Virus record (IMG/VR): IMGVR_UViG_3300032177_000002
Location: 1-64,000 of that record
Direction: 5' to 3' (one strand)
Source: a virus
DNA length: 64,000 bases
In this document: positions 16,696-26,061 of the stretch, in pieces
How the letters are laid out: every line of letters starts with the position of its first letter
Position numbering within the stretch: the first letter of the stretch is position 1
The notes under the pieces: model-generated
The model's input: only the letters and a program-made list of their open reading frames with translations
Databases searched by the model: none
What the model was told of the DNA's origin: nothing
Translations under genes and position numbers: made by a program

Positions 16696-17159
16696 TATTT
16701 TACCCTAGCAGTAGCAGCGCAAATACTTCCAGCTACAACACTGCCCATTATAAAATTAAAGTATGTTGATGAATACCACGGTGGGTTTATAGATTTTTCT
16801 AGCAGATTTCGTACTGTATCTGCATCTTTAGAACATGCTGTATATTTCAATTTCTCGTTGTCTACTTTTGCTATGCATACTATCTCGGATGTGTACTTTT
16901 CTAAGCTAAGTTCTTTTTCCAACCTAGCTATATCCAGTTTTAGCAACTTTTCTTTTTCTGTTGCATCAGTTAGTAGTTTTGCTAATGCGGCATCGGATAG
17001 TAATGTACCTCCCCAAGGTGCTTTGTCACCAGGTAATAATCTAATGCTTTTTATAACATTCTCATTTGCCGGTTGAACCATCGGTGCTTGCTGCGCCAAG
17101 CTTATCGGCAATGCACTTATCAAGATCATCATGGTTAGTAGACAAGTTTTTAAATGCAT
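16695..17159 (-). CDS. Exported protein with C-terminal membrane anchor, possible spanin component
   Basis: 154 aa. The N-terminal signal peptide (TCLLTMMILISALPISLA, predicted cleavage after SLA) is followed by a periplasmic coiled-coil stretch (ATEKEKLLKLDIARLEKELS) and a C-terminal hydrophobic segment (FNFIMGSVVAGSICAATA). The gene overlaps the end of the 17062-17427 gene out of frame by about 100 bp, like Rz/Rz1 spanin pairs. No lipobox cysteine follows the signal peptide, so it is not a standard Rz1 lipoprotein. Spanin is a hypothesis from layout. Confidence 0.7.
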   Translation of the reverse strand: MHLKTCLLTMMILISALPISLAQQAPMVQPANENVIKSIRLLPGDKAPWGGTLLSDAALAKLLTDATEKEKLLKLDIARLEKELSLEKYTSEIVCIAKVDNEKLKYTACSKDADTVRNLLEKSINPPWYSSTYFNFIMGSVVAGSICAATARVK

Positions 17160-17427
17160 CTTGTTTTTCCTTCGATAGAAGATCTTGTTGCTCAGTATAC
17201 CATGCCTGTAATTTATCAGTTTCTTCTTTCAAATTTGTTATAGCGACTAGTATTTTTTCTTCAGTCTTCTTTTGTATTTTTGCTTCTTCTTCTAAGCGTT
17301 TTACATTAGATTGCGAGGCGTCTTCTAGTAATTGTTTAGAAGAGTACTTTTTAAGCAATAGCCATACAGCTAAAATGAATGCCGCTTCTGTTCCTGCTAT
17401 CATAAGCAAGATTTTCCACCATTGCAT
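17062..17427 (-). CDS. Putative i-spanin (Rz-like) membrane coiled-coil protein, 121 aa
   Basis: An N-terminal transmembrane segment (WWKILLMIAGTEAAFILAVW) is followed by a long coiled coil rich in Glu and Lys (residues about 35-100): the type II inner-membrane topology of Rz-family i-spanins, at normal length. AGGAG precedes the ATG at 17427. The next gene starts within it in another frame and encodes an exported protein, as in Rz/Rz1. If correct, it would help disrupt the outer membrane of a Gram-negative host at lysis. Confidence 0.65.
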   Translation of the reverse strand: MQWWKILLMIAGTEAAFILAVWLLLKKYSSKQLLEDASQSNVKRLEEEAKIQKKTEEKILVAITNLKEETDKLQAWYTEQQDLLSKEKQDAFKNLSTNHDDLDKCIADKLGAASTDGSTGK

Positions 17428-17438
17428 GTCTACTCCTA

Positions 17439-17768
17439 TTATTCTACGTTTGCTTGTTGTTTAAAAATAGCATTTAGATCTATACAGTCTTTACCTACAA
17501 TCCCTCTAATGGTTTTGCCATCTTTTTCAAACTCGATACCTACCCCGCGATTATCGATGCATATTATTTTTACAACTTGTCCTTCCTGCAAATCATATAG
17601 CGCCTTTCCTTCAGCATCCGTAACAGCAGCAAGTTTTAGCAGTAGTGGCAAACTAAGAGGCTCTCTTTCATAGTATACACCAGCATTTTTAACTTTGCTT
17701 AGTACAGGTTTTTCCGATATAGGGTCACTAGTCAATTCTTCTTTAACTTTTTCGTCTTTGTCAGTCAT
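17439..17768 (-). CDS. Hypothetical soluble protein, 109 aa
   Basis: The ATG at 17768 lies 6 bp after the preceding gene, with AAAGGATAAAG upstream. The N-terminal about 25 residues are charged and probably disordered; the rest is beta-rich (QEGQVVKIICIDNRGVGIEF), reminiscent of a small barrel. No signal peptide. It is placed between the holin-like gene and the Rz-like gene, so a role in lysis or its timing is possible by position only. Confidence 0.65.
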   Translation of the reverse strand: MTDKDEKVKEELTSDPISEKPVLSKVKNAGVYYEREPLSLPLLLKLAAVTDAEGKALYDLQEGQVVKIICIDNRGVGIEFEKDGKTIRGIVGKDCIDLNAIFKQQANVE

Positions 17769-17774
17769 AGTACT

Positions 17775-18272
17775 TTATCCTTTCTTTAGTAATCCATCTT
17801 TAACAAAATCACGCAGCCATGCGACCGTAGGGCCTGCTGTTAAGTAGCTAAGAAATACACTCCAATTAAACCCTTTTGCATCAAACGCCGCGAACAACCC
17901 AACCATTAGGGATAATACTCCTACAAGAATCCACGCGTATAATGTTCCTAGTTTATTCCATACTTTTAGTGCCGTTGCGACAAACACACTAAGAAATATA
18001 AATAGTGCCGCGACTAACCACCATTGCTTTGCTTTGATTGCACCTGTTAGATCTTTAGACGTATCTAGCGCATCTTCAGCGGTTGCTGGCCAAGTTACAC
18101 GAGGTCCAAGTGGTGTTGGTAGTATAATCGGTTTGGTAGGTGCGACCAATACTTCTGCCACACCAGTATCTTGTTTTGCTTGTTGTGCATATGCGTATTT
18201 TACGTTTAGTATGCCATAAATAAGGCATAAGCAACAACAGGTTTGCAAAAAAATAGATTTCATTTTTTTCAT
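17775..18272 (-). CDS. Putative holin-like multi-span membrane protein, 165 aa
   Basis: A longer frame exists, but the ATG at 18272 (MKKMKSIFLQTC) or the ATG nine bases on at 18263 fits the ribosome binding sites and avoids long overlap with the fibre gene ending at 18278. The protein has a signal-like N-terminus, a Pro-rich linker (LVAPTKPIILPTPLGP), three hydrophobic segments (WWLVAALFIFLSVFVATAL; WILVGVLSLMVGLFAAF; a shorter VFLSYLTAGPTVAWL) and a Lys-rich tail. Multi-span plus charged tail next to an Rz-like gene suggests a holin. No endolysin is seen beside it. Confidence 0.6.
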   Translation of the reverse strand: MKKMKSIFLQTCCCLCLIYGILNVKYAYAQQAKQDTGVAEVLVAPTKPIILPTPLGPRVTWPATAEDALDTSKDLTGAIKAKQWWLVAALFIFLSVFVATALKVWNKLGTLYAWILVGVLSLMVGLFAAFDAKGFNWSVFLSYLTAGPTVAWLRDFVKDGLLKKG

Positions 18273-18277
18273 CCTTT

Positions 18278-20830
18278 TTATTCCTTTGATCCAGCTAGAA
18301 TCAATTCGTCCCATACTTCTATGTGGTCTATCTCGAATCTGCGTTGTATTAATGCGGTATGATTTACGCATCCTATAGCTGCTTGAACCCTCATGTCATT
18401 CCAATCTGCTGGGTTTAATCCTCCAGATCTTATATCTAGCCCCATAATGCTTTCCATACCAGTCATCCAATAATTTATTGTGTTCGTTTCAAGATTAACA
18501 GTAAACCAAAAATCTAGCCATCCAAGATCATTACTTATCTGTCCAGGCGCATCAAATATTGCTGCATCTGCTTCCGCGTATGTACCAAGTGTATTACTAT
18601 TTAATTTCCAGTACACGTTTACCCCAGCTATATTGTAGTACTGAAAATATATTCTGTAATAACCGTCAGCGGATCGTAAACCTAAATAGTATCTTACATC
18701 ATTTGTTACAGGGACAACTCCATAAGCTATAGGTCTAGCCCTCGCATAAAAATTTATTTTACGATAAATATTAGACCGTAATACCCACATGGCAGGGCTT
18801 CTGATTGCTATTTCATCATATGTGGACATCCCATGAGTACTCATTAGCATAGTATCGCCATTACTAAGCATATTTAATACAGGATCATTAAAAGCTAAAA
18901 AGCCACCATCGCCATCTTGGTATGCAAACCATTTATTGCCTGTGACTAAAGTTACTTCATCGGTTCCTGACTTATACGCAAACGTATCTACGAATCTATG
19001 GCTATCCGCTAACCTGCCCCACGGGGTCCACCGCATAATTTCTGCACCTTCGCAATGATGTAGACCAACTTGTCTCGTGCAAGGAAGACCTATATCCAAC
19101 CCAGAAATGGCTTGTGGTTTTATGTTGAGCGCATATTTATCTGCCGCATTAGTTCCTTGTACCTGCGTCCTAATGTCTAGCCCGCATTTTGTATGGACAT
19201 CAGTTTCTGGACCTACTGTTCCTATCCATTGCCCAAGTTGTACTTTCATACCTGGGGATCCTGCAGCAGTAGCATCAATATCAGTTAAAATTGCGTCTCT
19301 TGGATCTGCTGCTCCTGTTGTGGCATTAAACCTGTTATTTTTTATGGATACAAGGTTACCAGTTCCGCCATCTGGTAATACGGTTAAACACGGTGTTGAA
19401 TTGTTTTGGCCATCTCTTCCAGTTACCATTAACCCATGCCAATTTATTAGCGTACCTCCAGTTGCAGCTGGCAATAATACTCTATTTCCAAATACCATGC
19501 GTGGATGTAAAATGCTGCACTGTACCCCGCTAGCTGCAGCCCAAGCTGGTGAAGCTCCTGTTAGTAAATTCTTGCATGTTATATGATTTATATCCGGTAT
19601 TGTAACTATAGCGTAAACTCCAGCAGCTACCCCTGTACGTAACCATACTAAATTAGTTTCTTTGTTTAAATGTATTGACATATGGGTAAGATTAACGGCT
19701 GCACGTGGAAACGTTATTGTATTACCGCTAATATTTACAGTTTCAGGATCCAATATGTAGCTATGAGTACTATCGCGTAATGTTTGTAGTATTGCTATAG
19801 GGAGCGCGCTAGAATCCCCGCATATAATTTCTAAGCCTAATTGAAAATAATCAGTGTTACCTACCCTGTTAAGTCTTAATTGCGCATTGTGTAAATCGTC
19901 AGCTCCACCACTTGTAGTATTTAGTTCCAGTGCACCGGAATCTACGAAAATAGATCTCCCTGCACCTGGACCAGGTATACCATCGTAAGCCCTGTCCAAA
20001 CTTATTATCTGCAATAAGGTTTGGTCGTCTATATTAAACGTTGGTGTCGTACCCCCCGTAATAGTTCCAAGGAATGTACACGTGTTATCCGTGCGTAAAC
20101 CCGTGTTCTTCCTCCAGCTTACTCCTTGAATGAATACCCTGTAATCCGCTACGGTTGTGCTGGGAGGTTGAGATCCGGTATTTTGCCCTAATGGGCCATT
20201 TACGCCTGAGTAAGGTATATCTATGTAATTATCACTTCCGATAAAAACGCTGTACCCCTCAAAAAATGCCGTCGTTTCTATCGGGCTAACCGGGTCTACT
20301 AACCAAACTCTTACTTTACGCCCAGCATGACTCGCTCCGGATTCCGTTATGGAATTGATATTTATGCGTAAAAATGCTCCTGGAGTATCAACAATAGATG
20401 TAGGTGTTCCTACGTTGCCAAATGTTTGTAACAATGCCGAGTACTCGGGATCCCCAGTCCTTGGGTTTATCTCGATTCCAGACTCAACCTCTGCGTAATA
20501 CACACCGACGTAATACACCGTTGTGCTAACGTTGGCAAAAGGGATCTCATATGTGATCCCTATACCTATGATGCTGTTTAAATCTATTGTGTGGTTACTA
20601 GCAAGTACGGAATGGCATGTAGGTGTAGTAACAATATCGAATGTGGAACCACCAGATGAATTGTTTAATCCTATCTTATCCTGCGATAAAACCCCTGTAG
20701 ACCCTGCGAAGAATGCGGATCCTACCTCGTCTATAGCTCCCTGCAAATAGTCTAAGAATTGGTTCTTAATAGCCGTGAGGCTCAACAGCCGTTTGGGGTA
20801 AATATTTACTTTCTTGTCGTTCGTTGGCAT
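18278..20830 (-). CDS. Large tail fibre/baseplate appendage protein, 850 aa
   Basis: The ATG at 20830 follows AGGAGCGCAT. The N-terminal about 50 residues (NIYPKRLLSLTAIKNQFLDYL) are helical and probably attach to the baseplate; the remainder is Gly/Thr/Asn-rich and beta-structured with no enzyme motif. The last about 200 residues (FWFTVNLETNTINYWMTGME and around) look like a jelly-roll lectin-type domain. It is the last structural gene before the lysis genes and lies just after the gpI-like gene, the usual place for a tail fibre. Receptor binding is inferred. Confidence 0.75.
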   Translation of the reverse strand: MPTNDKKVNIYPKRLLSLTAIKNQFLDYLQGAIDEVGSAFFAGSTGVLSQDKIGLNNSSGGSTFDIVTTPTCHSVLASNHTIDLNSIIGIGITYEIPFANVSTTVYYVGVYYAEVESGIEINPRTGDPEYSALLQTFGNVGTPTSIVDTPGAFLRININSITESGASHAGRKVRVWLVDPVSPIETTAFFEGYSVFIGSDNYIDIPYSGVNGPLGQNTGSQPPSTTVADYRVFIQGVSWRKNTGLRTDNTCTFLGTITGGTTPTFNIDDQTLLQIISLDRAYDGIPGPGAGRSIFVDSGALELNTTSGGADDLHNAQLRLNRVGNTDYFQLGLEIICGDSSALPIAILQTLRDSTHSYILDPETVNISGNTITFPRAAVNLTHMSIHLNKETNLVWLRTGVAAGVYAIVTIPDINHITCKNLLTGASPAWAAASGVQCSILHPRMVFGNRVLLPAATGGTLINWHGLMVTGRDGQNNSTPCLTVLPDGGTGNLVSIKNNRFNATTGAADPRDAILTDIDATAAGSPGMKVQLGQWIGTVGPETDVHTKCGLDIRTQVQGTNAADKYALNIKPQAISGLDIGLPCTRQVGLHHCEGAEIMRWTPWGRLADSHRFVDTFAYKSGTDEVTLVTGNKWFAYQDGDGGFLAFNDPVLNMLSNGDTMLMSTHGMSTYDEIAIRSPAMWVLRSNIYRKINFYARARPIAYGVVPVTNDVRYYLGLRSADGYYRIYFQYYNIAGVNVYWKLNSNTLGTYAEADAAIFDAPGQISNDLGWLDFWFTVNLETNTINYWMTGMESIMGLDIRSGGLNPADWNDMRVQAAIGCVNHTALIQRRFEIDHIEVWDELILAGSKE

Positions 20831-20850
20831 ATGCGCTCCTACTGGTCCCC

Positions 20851-22434
20851 TTAATCAGGCAACCCAGGGTATGTTATTTCTGTAGGTGGAGGTCCTACAT
20901 GATCTGCTTCTATCGGCCATACAGCCGCCTCAACTATTCTTAATGATGCGCTTCCAGCCGTGCAAGAAGCCCCTACTTTTCCATTTAGGAAAGTACTTGA
21001 CGCGTCTTCTGGCTCCGAGGATGCGAATACTGGTTCGCCATCGAACGTCACCTTGAAATGCACTGCATAGCTAGGCATGTTTATGACATCCACTCTAATG
21101 ACATCCGCTACATTCGCCTTTAACCACGGCATCATTGATGTTTCTGCCAATGTGGTTTCTACGCCTAATCTGCATTTGATGAGCCGAAGCTTTTTGGTTG
21201 CCATGCTTAATTGCAAAGCATAATGGTTATTAGCGTCTATGTACCGGAAAAGCCCTCTAAACACAGATGTGTTGTCAGCAAGTGTTATTTTCCAATAAAT
21301 GGTTGCATCCCCCCAATCTTCTGCGTATAAGGCATTTGTTACTATCCTTCCTCCGCTAACTAACACGGTAGATCCCCCAGGGTTTGGTACTGTTGCATCT
21401 CCTGTTACTGCCCATTGGTCAAGATCATTAACTACTTTAAATTCATCAAGCAAGTCTATATAAACAATTCGTACCCTCTCTGATAATGGTCTCACTACTT
21501 CTATTAGGGATCTAAGGAGTTTTCTATTCATAACTCCGTCTAGTTCTCCTTTTACTGTGGCAGATGCAGCTCCAGGTAATGATGTAATAATTTCGTTACT
21601 AACAAATCTTTTATACATGTGTTTTAATGTTATTGATCCTAATGTAGAGGTAGAATTTACTGTTGTTATTACCCCAGTAGCTCCTGATATTACACCGGTT
21701 ACAATGTCTCCAACATAAAATGTACCAGATGTTAAATTATTATAAGTTAGTATGCCCACACTGTCATCTACTAATCTAACTTCTGACAGATACTCGTCCA
21801 TAGCGCCATATAATGACCCTGCATATTCCCCTTCAGACCCAACCGGGAAGTCTTCAATTATAGTTCCATATGTGCTGTACGGATTGCATGCATTTATGGC
21901 ATACGTTTTTGCAGCTATGCCGTCTTCTATTACTAAATATCTATAATCATACGTAGTAAAAAATATACCTAATGGCAACCCAGCTTCTATTGTAAATTTT
22001 CTTGGATCCCCGTCTGCAATATGTACAGTAAGCTCACGCGCAACTTTACCCCAAAAGTCTATGCACCATGGGTCAAAATTCCCCATTTCCTCGCCTAGGA
22101 TTAACTCATCAGTAACCATTCTGTAATCAAAGAAGTTCATTGTACGATAATTGTTTCCAGATACCATTCTTATAGGGTTCTCTATTATGCCAAGTTCACT
22201 TGGTTTTTTACTCCAAAATGGTATTGATAACGTTAAAAGACGGCGTAATTCTGCTTCTTTTATTGCGCCTAAGTACAAATTAGTAGTGAACCCTAATAAT
22301 GGTTTTAAGTATTTTAGCCACTTATAATCAATATTAGTAACTTCGAACAATGCAGGTAATTTTGTTGCCGGATCGTAAATGTAGTCTTCCCAAACGGAAT
22401 CTATGTGATCACATATTTTTCTTAAAATACCCAT
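20851..22434 (-). CDS. gpI-like baseplate/tail protein fused to a lectin-like domain, 527 aa
   Basis: Residues about 1-160 match the P2 gpI/phage tail protein I pattern: YLKPLLGFTTNLYLG, AELRRLLTLSIPFWSKKP, ELGIIENPIRMVSG, FFDYRMVTDELILGEE. The C-terminal about 170 residues (from LDQWAVTGDAT) form a beta-sandwich of the LamG/concanavalin type with FRGLFRYIDANNHYALQL. gpI normally sits right after gpJ; here about 8.5 kb of fibre genes lie between them. It probably links fibres to the baseplate. Confidence 0.78.
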   Translation of the reverse strand: MGILRKICDHIDSVWEDYIYDPATKLPALFEVTNIDYKWLKYLKPLLGFTTNLYLGAIKEAELRRLLTLSIPFWSKKPSELGIIENPIRMVSGNNYRTMNFFDYRMVTDELILGEEMGNFDPWCIDFWGKVARELTVHIADGDPRKFTIEAGLPLGIFFTTYDYRYLVIEDGIAAKTYAINACNPYSTYGTIIEDFPVGSEGEYAGSLYGAMDEYLSEVRLVDDSVGILTYNNLTSGTFYVGDIVTGVISGATGVITTVNSTSTLGSITLKHMYKRFVSNEIITSLPGAASATVKGELDGVMNRKLLRSLIEVVRPLSERVRIVYIDLLDEFKVVNDLDQWAVTGDATVPNPGGSTVLVSGGRIVTNALYAEDWGDATIYWKITLADNTSVFRGLFRYIDANNHYALQLSMATKKLRLIKCRLGVETTLAETSMMPWLKANVADVIRVDVINMPSYAVHFKVTFDGEPVFASSEPEDASSTFLNGKVGASCTAGSASLRIVEAAVWPIEADHVGPPPTEITYPGLPD

Positions 22435-22459
22435 TTTCTATACCCAACCATTTTTTACT

Positions 22460-22939
22460 TTATGTATTATCTTCATCTGTATCACGTACTCCTTTAATAA
22501 TCATATTGTAAACTTTTAAGGTTACTATGCGTTTTATTATATCGAAGTACCAAGATGTATCTAGTACCTCCAGGTTACTATTAGTAGCGCGTACTCGTAC
22601 AGTTATTCTTTCTTCGGCTACCCATTTCAACGCAGTGTTTGGTGTAATTCGAAACTTAAATCCCAGATTTTTAATACTAAATTCTGATGTAGTCCAATCC
22701 GCAAGGAACCCATTTGCATTAAATACTAACACGCCTCTAACCCAAATTTGTATAGACGGTAGGAGTACTTTGGTGTAATTGTCAGCAATCGTAAATTCTA
22801 TGTCTACTGATTTTTTTACGTTTACTGTGTTAGGAGATGGCAAGACTTCAGTAACGTACGGTCGTGATACAAAAGTAGTAGATCTGTATTCCTTACCATA
22901 AGGTATATTACGCCCATACTGACTATGCCCATGACTCAT
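22460..22939 (-). CDS. Small tail-associated Ig-like protein, 159 aa (paralogue A)
   Basis: A paralogue of the 25575-26054 protein: same length, same Gly/Tyr-rich N-terminus (YGRNIPYGKEYR vs YGRGTYYGHGS), and shared core IEFTIADNYTKVLL / IWVRGVLVFNANGFL / LKWVAEERITVRVRA. The core looks like a single beta-sandwich (Ig/cadherin-like) domain. It lies between the glycosyltransferase and gpI-like genes. Probably a fibre-associated or decoration protein. Confidence 0.75.
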   Translation of the reverse strand: MSHGHSQYGRNIPYGKEYRSTTFVSRPYVTEVLPSPNTVNVKKSVDIEFTIADNYTKVLLPSIQIWVRGVLVFNANGFLADWTTSEFSIKNLGFKFRITPNTALKWVAEERITVRVRATNSNLEVLDTSWYFDIIKRIVTLKVYNMIIKGVRDTDEDNT

Positions 22940-22968
22940 TGGTATACCACTCCTTTGCTTGAATGCAC

Positions 22969-23679
22969 CTAATTACGGACAGGCTTAATATGCATTGCTT
23001 GCGCTTTTTTCACCTCAAAAGCCCGGCTAATTGTATAATTATGCTTGTTATGCTGACTTGTATTCCCTTCCCATTTTCTCCAACAGTATAAGTATTGGGG
23101 TACCATTAAAAACTTATGCCCATTAACCAGCAATCTAAGCATAAGTTCGTAATCTTCTGCCATCGTGTAATCTTCATTATACCCACCCTCATCAAGAATC
23201 CTATTTTTATCAAACATAAAGCACCCATGATAAAATGATAAGCCGTTCTTTATATATTTCGCTATGTCTCTATGTGTTTTTACTAAACTGTACTGTTTTA
23301 CAGGTTTAGTATCTTGCAATTTAATATAACAGTAACTAAGCGCTAAAATAGAATTTGATGTCTTGAAAATAGCGTATTGTATATTTAACCTGTCAGGCAT
23401 TGATATATCATCTCCATCCATTCTTGCTATTACATTATATTTACTATTACGTAATCCTATATTTAAAGAGCTAGCTAATCCTACATTACATCCATTAGAA
23501 ATTAGCTTTATTCTTGAGTCCACTTTCATTTTGTCTTTTATTATTTTGCATGTTTGATCAGTAGAGCCATCGTTTATTATTAAAAATTCAAAATCTAAAA
23601 AAGTCTGGCCTAGTATACTATCTATGGCTGATACCAAATATCTTTCTTCGTTATATACTGGCATGATAATTGTTATCAC
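22969..23679 (-). CDS. Family 2 glycosyltransferase
   Basis: A GT-A fold enzyme, 236 aa. The N-terminus MITIIMPVYNEERYLVSAI and FLIINDGSTDQT are the classic GT2 nucleotide-sugar site; the metal-binding DxD is in ARMDGDD; the acceptor-side motif is YTMAEDYELMLRLL. GTG start at 23679. It lies inside the tail-fibre island between two fibre modules. It may glycosylate virion fibres or alter host surface sugars (serotype conversion), or act on modified DNA; the location favours the first two. No membrane segment is seen. Confidence 0.92.
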   Translation of the reverse strand: MITIIMPVYNEERYLVSAIDSILGQTFLDFEFLIINDGSTDQTCKIIKDKMKVDSRIKLISNGCNVGLASSLNIGLRNSKYNVIARMDGDDISMPDRLNIQYAIFKTSNSILALSYCYIKLQDTKPVKQYSLVKTHRDIAKYIKNGLSFYHGCFMFDKNRILDEGGYNEDYTMAEDYELMLRLLVNGHKFLMVPQYLYCWRKWEGNTSQHNKHNYTISRAFEVKKAQAMHIKPVRN

Positions 23680-23701
23680 GTACGCACCTTATACTATAAT
23701 T

Positions 23702-25543
23702 CTATGTAGTAATCAATAATGCTTGTATTTTCCAGCTGCATTCTGTACCAGCACCAAAATTGCTGCCAGTGTAAGCTCGCCATTCTATTTTTACATTATG
23801 ATTCCCAATAGGTAAACTAGGTAAAGTAACCATACCGGTAAATTCGTATGTATTTGAAGAAGTAGTATATATTTGCCACGAATTATCAGTAACGTATATT
23901 GGCGTGGTATCATAATCAAATACAAGACGAAATTTACCGAGATTAGCACCAGCACCAACACCGATACATATTTTAACTACTAAGAAATATACTCCAGCAA
24001 CTACTGATGGGCTTAATATCTCATACATATCTCCTGGTTCAGGTACTACCGGGTAACCGATACCTGTAAAGCTTGTTCCACTAGTTACTCTACCAGCAAT
24101 AGGGGCTTTATTAAGCATTACTACCGGTAATCCTAAACCGCCTGTATATATAGCTTGAATTTTCCAATTAAAATAGTTAGGACTCGTGCTTATAGTAGAT
24201 CCTGTAATAGCAGACCAGTCTATTTTTACGTTATGTGTGCCTACTGCTAGATTAACGGTACATACAAAGTTGCTAATTAGTACAGGTGTCGGTACAAGGT
24301 CCTTATATAACTTCCACGAAGCATCAGTAACGTATATTGGTGTGGTATCATAATCAAATACTAACCTAAATGCGGCCCCGGTACCCACATCAATACAAAA
24401 ATTAACTTTTACCATAACAAAATAAACGCCTGGTTTAGATACGTAAAATTCCTCGAACATATCTCCTGGTTCATCAATTCCTGGGTAACCTACCGCATCG
24501 AACCCATTTACATTCTTTGTAAGAGCCGTACTAGGCGCTTTGTTAAGCATCTCAATAACTGCACCTATACTTCCACCACCAGTACTATCTTGCCATGAAG
24601 CAACGTTTGACCCTGTTGCTGTCAATACTTGACCGGCAGTAGGAGCAGTAGCGGAAGAAACGTATACTACAGTAGTAGCCGTCCTAATTCCACTAGCTGT
24701 CCTGTCGCCTGTTAGTCTTGAATCATTACCTTGGCATACCGTGTTAACTGCAGTCCCATAAGTAGGGGATAATTGCAGTTGCTCATTACCTGAAGGATTT
24801 AATACTGATTTTTGTAGCCCATTAGCGACAGTTACTTTTGAATCCAGGTACGAAGTAGTGGTGTCTGACGTAGTTACTTTAGACTTAGTATCTTCAGTTA
24901 CTCCGCCAGTACCAAATGATGAAAAAGCTACTTTTTTCTTTGTAAACGTATCCGAGGAGTCTTCTAACAATAAAATATCAGCGCTTATTGGGGTAGACTT
25001 TAAAGTAAATGAGTTAAAATCCCCAGCAGCCCGCTTCAATTGAGAATCGTTTGTGACACTTCCTAAGCTTACTTGTGTCTTTGTAACCGAGTGAGGATTA
25101 CTTACGTTTATCTCATGCAAATGCAAAACTGATTCAATTATTCTAAGCGTTTTATCTATTAGGTATTGCCCCCAATTTCTAGAGTAGTCGCCGGGTAAGT
25201 ACAGCTGGTACCATCTAGTTTTAACTAAAATTTGTTGTTCGCAATCTGATAAATCTAAATCTGGATTACTATTACCTTCCGTATTTGTGGCTACGCACCT
25301 AATCACGTATCCGCCGTCAATTTCTCCGTCAACGTATAACCCAGGAGCTTGAATGGTAGCCACGCCGTTTATAAAATCTACGTTTACTCCTACCTTCGCA
25401 TTAGATCCATACGGTACTGATAGTATTTCCCATCTCCACGCGTAAGGAGATCCAGTAGCTGTTGCTCCCATAGTTACTAATTGTGGGGATACCGAGTAAC
25501 TAATTTCAATGTCAGTGTTACATGTTACTTTAGGTATAGCCAT
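23702..25543 (-). CDS. Modular tail fibre protein with two C-terminal lectin-like domains, 613 aa
   Basis: Residues 1-210 are nearly the same as in the 30032-30925 gene (shared GATATGSP, QQILVKTRWYQLYLPGDYS, RIIESVLHLHE), the baseplate-attachment half. The middle is a repetitive fibre shaft (LGSVTNDSQLKRAAGDFNSF). The C-terminal about 280 residues hold two similar beta domains, each with VFDYDTTPIYVTD, NHNVKIEW/THNVKIDW and a KAP motif (VIEMLNKAPS; VVMLNKAPIA). Repeated tip domains suggest binding to a repetitive surface glycan. Confidence 0.82.
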   Translation of the reverse strand: MAIPKVTCNTDIEISYSVSPQLVTMGATATGSPYAWRWEILSVPYGSNAKVGVNVDFINGVATIQAPGLYVDGEIDGGYVIRCVATNTEGNSNPDLDLSDCEQQILVKTRWYQLYLPGDYSRNWGQYLIDKTLRIIESVLHLHEINVSNPHSVTKTQVSLGSVTNDSQLKRAAGDFNSFTLKSTPISADILLLEDSSDTFTKKKVAFSSFGTGGVTEDTKSKVTTSDTTTSYLDSKVTVANGLQKSVLNPSGNEQLQLSPTYGTAVNTVCQGNDSRLTGDRTASGIRTATTVVYVSSATAPTAGQVLTATGSNVASWQDSTGGGSIGAVIEMLNKAPSTALTKNVNGFDAVGYPGIDEPGDMFEEFYVSKPGVYFVMVKVNFCIDVGTGAAFRLVFDYDTTPIYVTDASWKLYKDLVPTPVLISNFVCTVNLAVGTHNVKIDWSAITGSTISTSPNYFNWKIQAIYTGGLGLPVVMLNKAPIAGRVTSGTSFTGIGYPVVPEPGDMYEILSPSVVAGVYFLVVKICIGVGAGANLGKFRLVFDYDTTPIYVTDNSWQIYTTSSNTYEFTGMVTLPSLPIGNHNVKIEWRAYTGSNFGAGTECSWKIQALLITT

Positions 25544-25574
25544 TATCTTGTCCTTTACTTGGCATACTATTCAT

Positions 25575-26054
25575 TTAGTCAGAGTATTCATCGGCTTTTC
25601 GCAAACCATCAACTATCATAGGATAAACTTTGAACGTAAAAGGTCTTTCTATTATTACGAATTTCCATGTGTCATCTACTATTCTAGACGCTCCATTTTT
25701 TGCGTATGCACGGATGGATATTTCTTCTTCTGCCAACCATCTTAATATTGGATCTGGTTTAATCCAGAACCAAAACCCAAGACCTAAAACTCCGTATCTT
25801 GAAGCTGACCATCCTCTAAGGAACGCCCCTGCGTTAAAAACAAGAGCACCTCGTATCCATACCTTTATGGTAGACCGTATTATTTGCGTGTAGTCATCCG
25901 TAATAATAAATTCTACGCAAGCAGTTCTAATAACGTCTTGCTCGTCAACATTAGGCATTTTTTCTATGATATATGGCGCTGGTCTACGGCCTGCTATAGA
26001 TCCATGACCATAGTAAGTTCCTCTTCCGTATCTGCTTTTGCCATACCCCATCAT
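25575..26054 (-). CDS. Small tail-associated Ig-like protein, 159 aa (paralogue B)
   Basis: A paralogue of 22460-22939 with the same length and core (VEFIITDDYTQIIRS, VWIRGALVFNAGAFL, LRWLAEEEISIRAYA). Gly/Tyr/Arg-rich N-terminus. Each copy lies just downstream, in transcription order, of a fibre-type gene, so fibre and small protein may have duplicated as a unit. Role unknown; probably a fibre accessory. Confidence 0.75.
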   Translation of the reverse strand: MMGYGKSRYGRGTYYGHGSIAGRRPAPYIIEKMPNVDEQDVIRTACVEFIITDDYTQIIRSTIKVWIRGALVFNAGAFLRGWSASRYGVLGLGFWFWIKPDPILRWLAEEEISIRAYAKNGASRIVDDTWKFVIIERPFTFKVYPMIVDGLRKADEYSD

Positions 26055-26061
26055 AGCCCTC

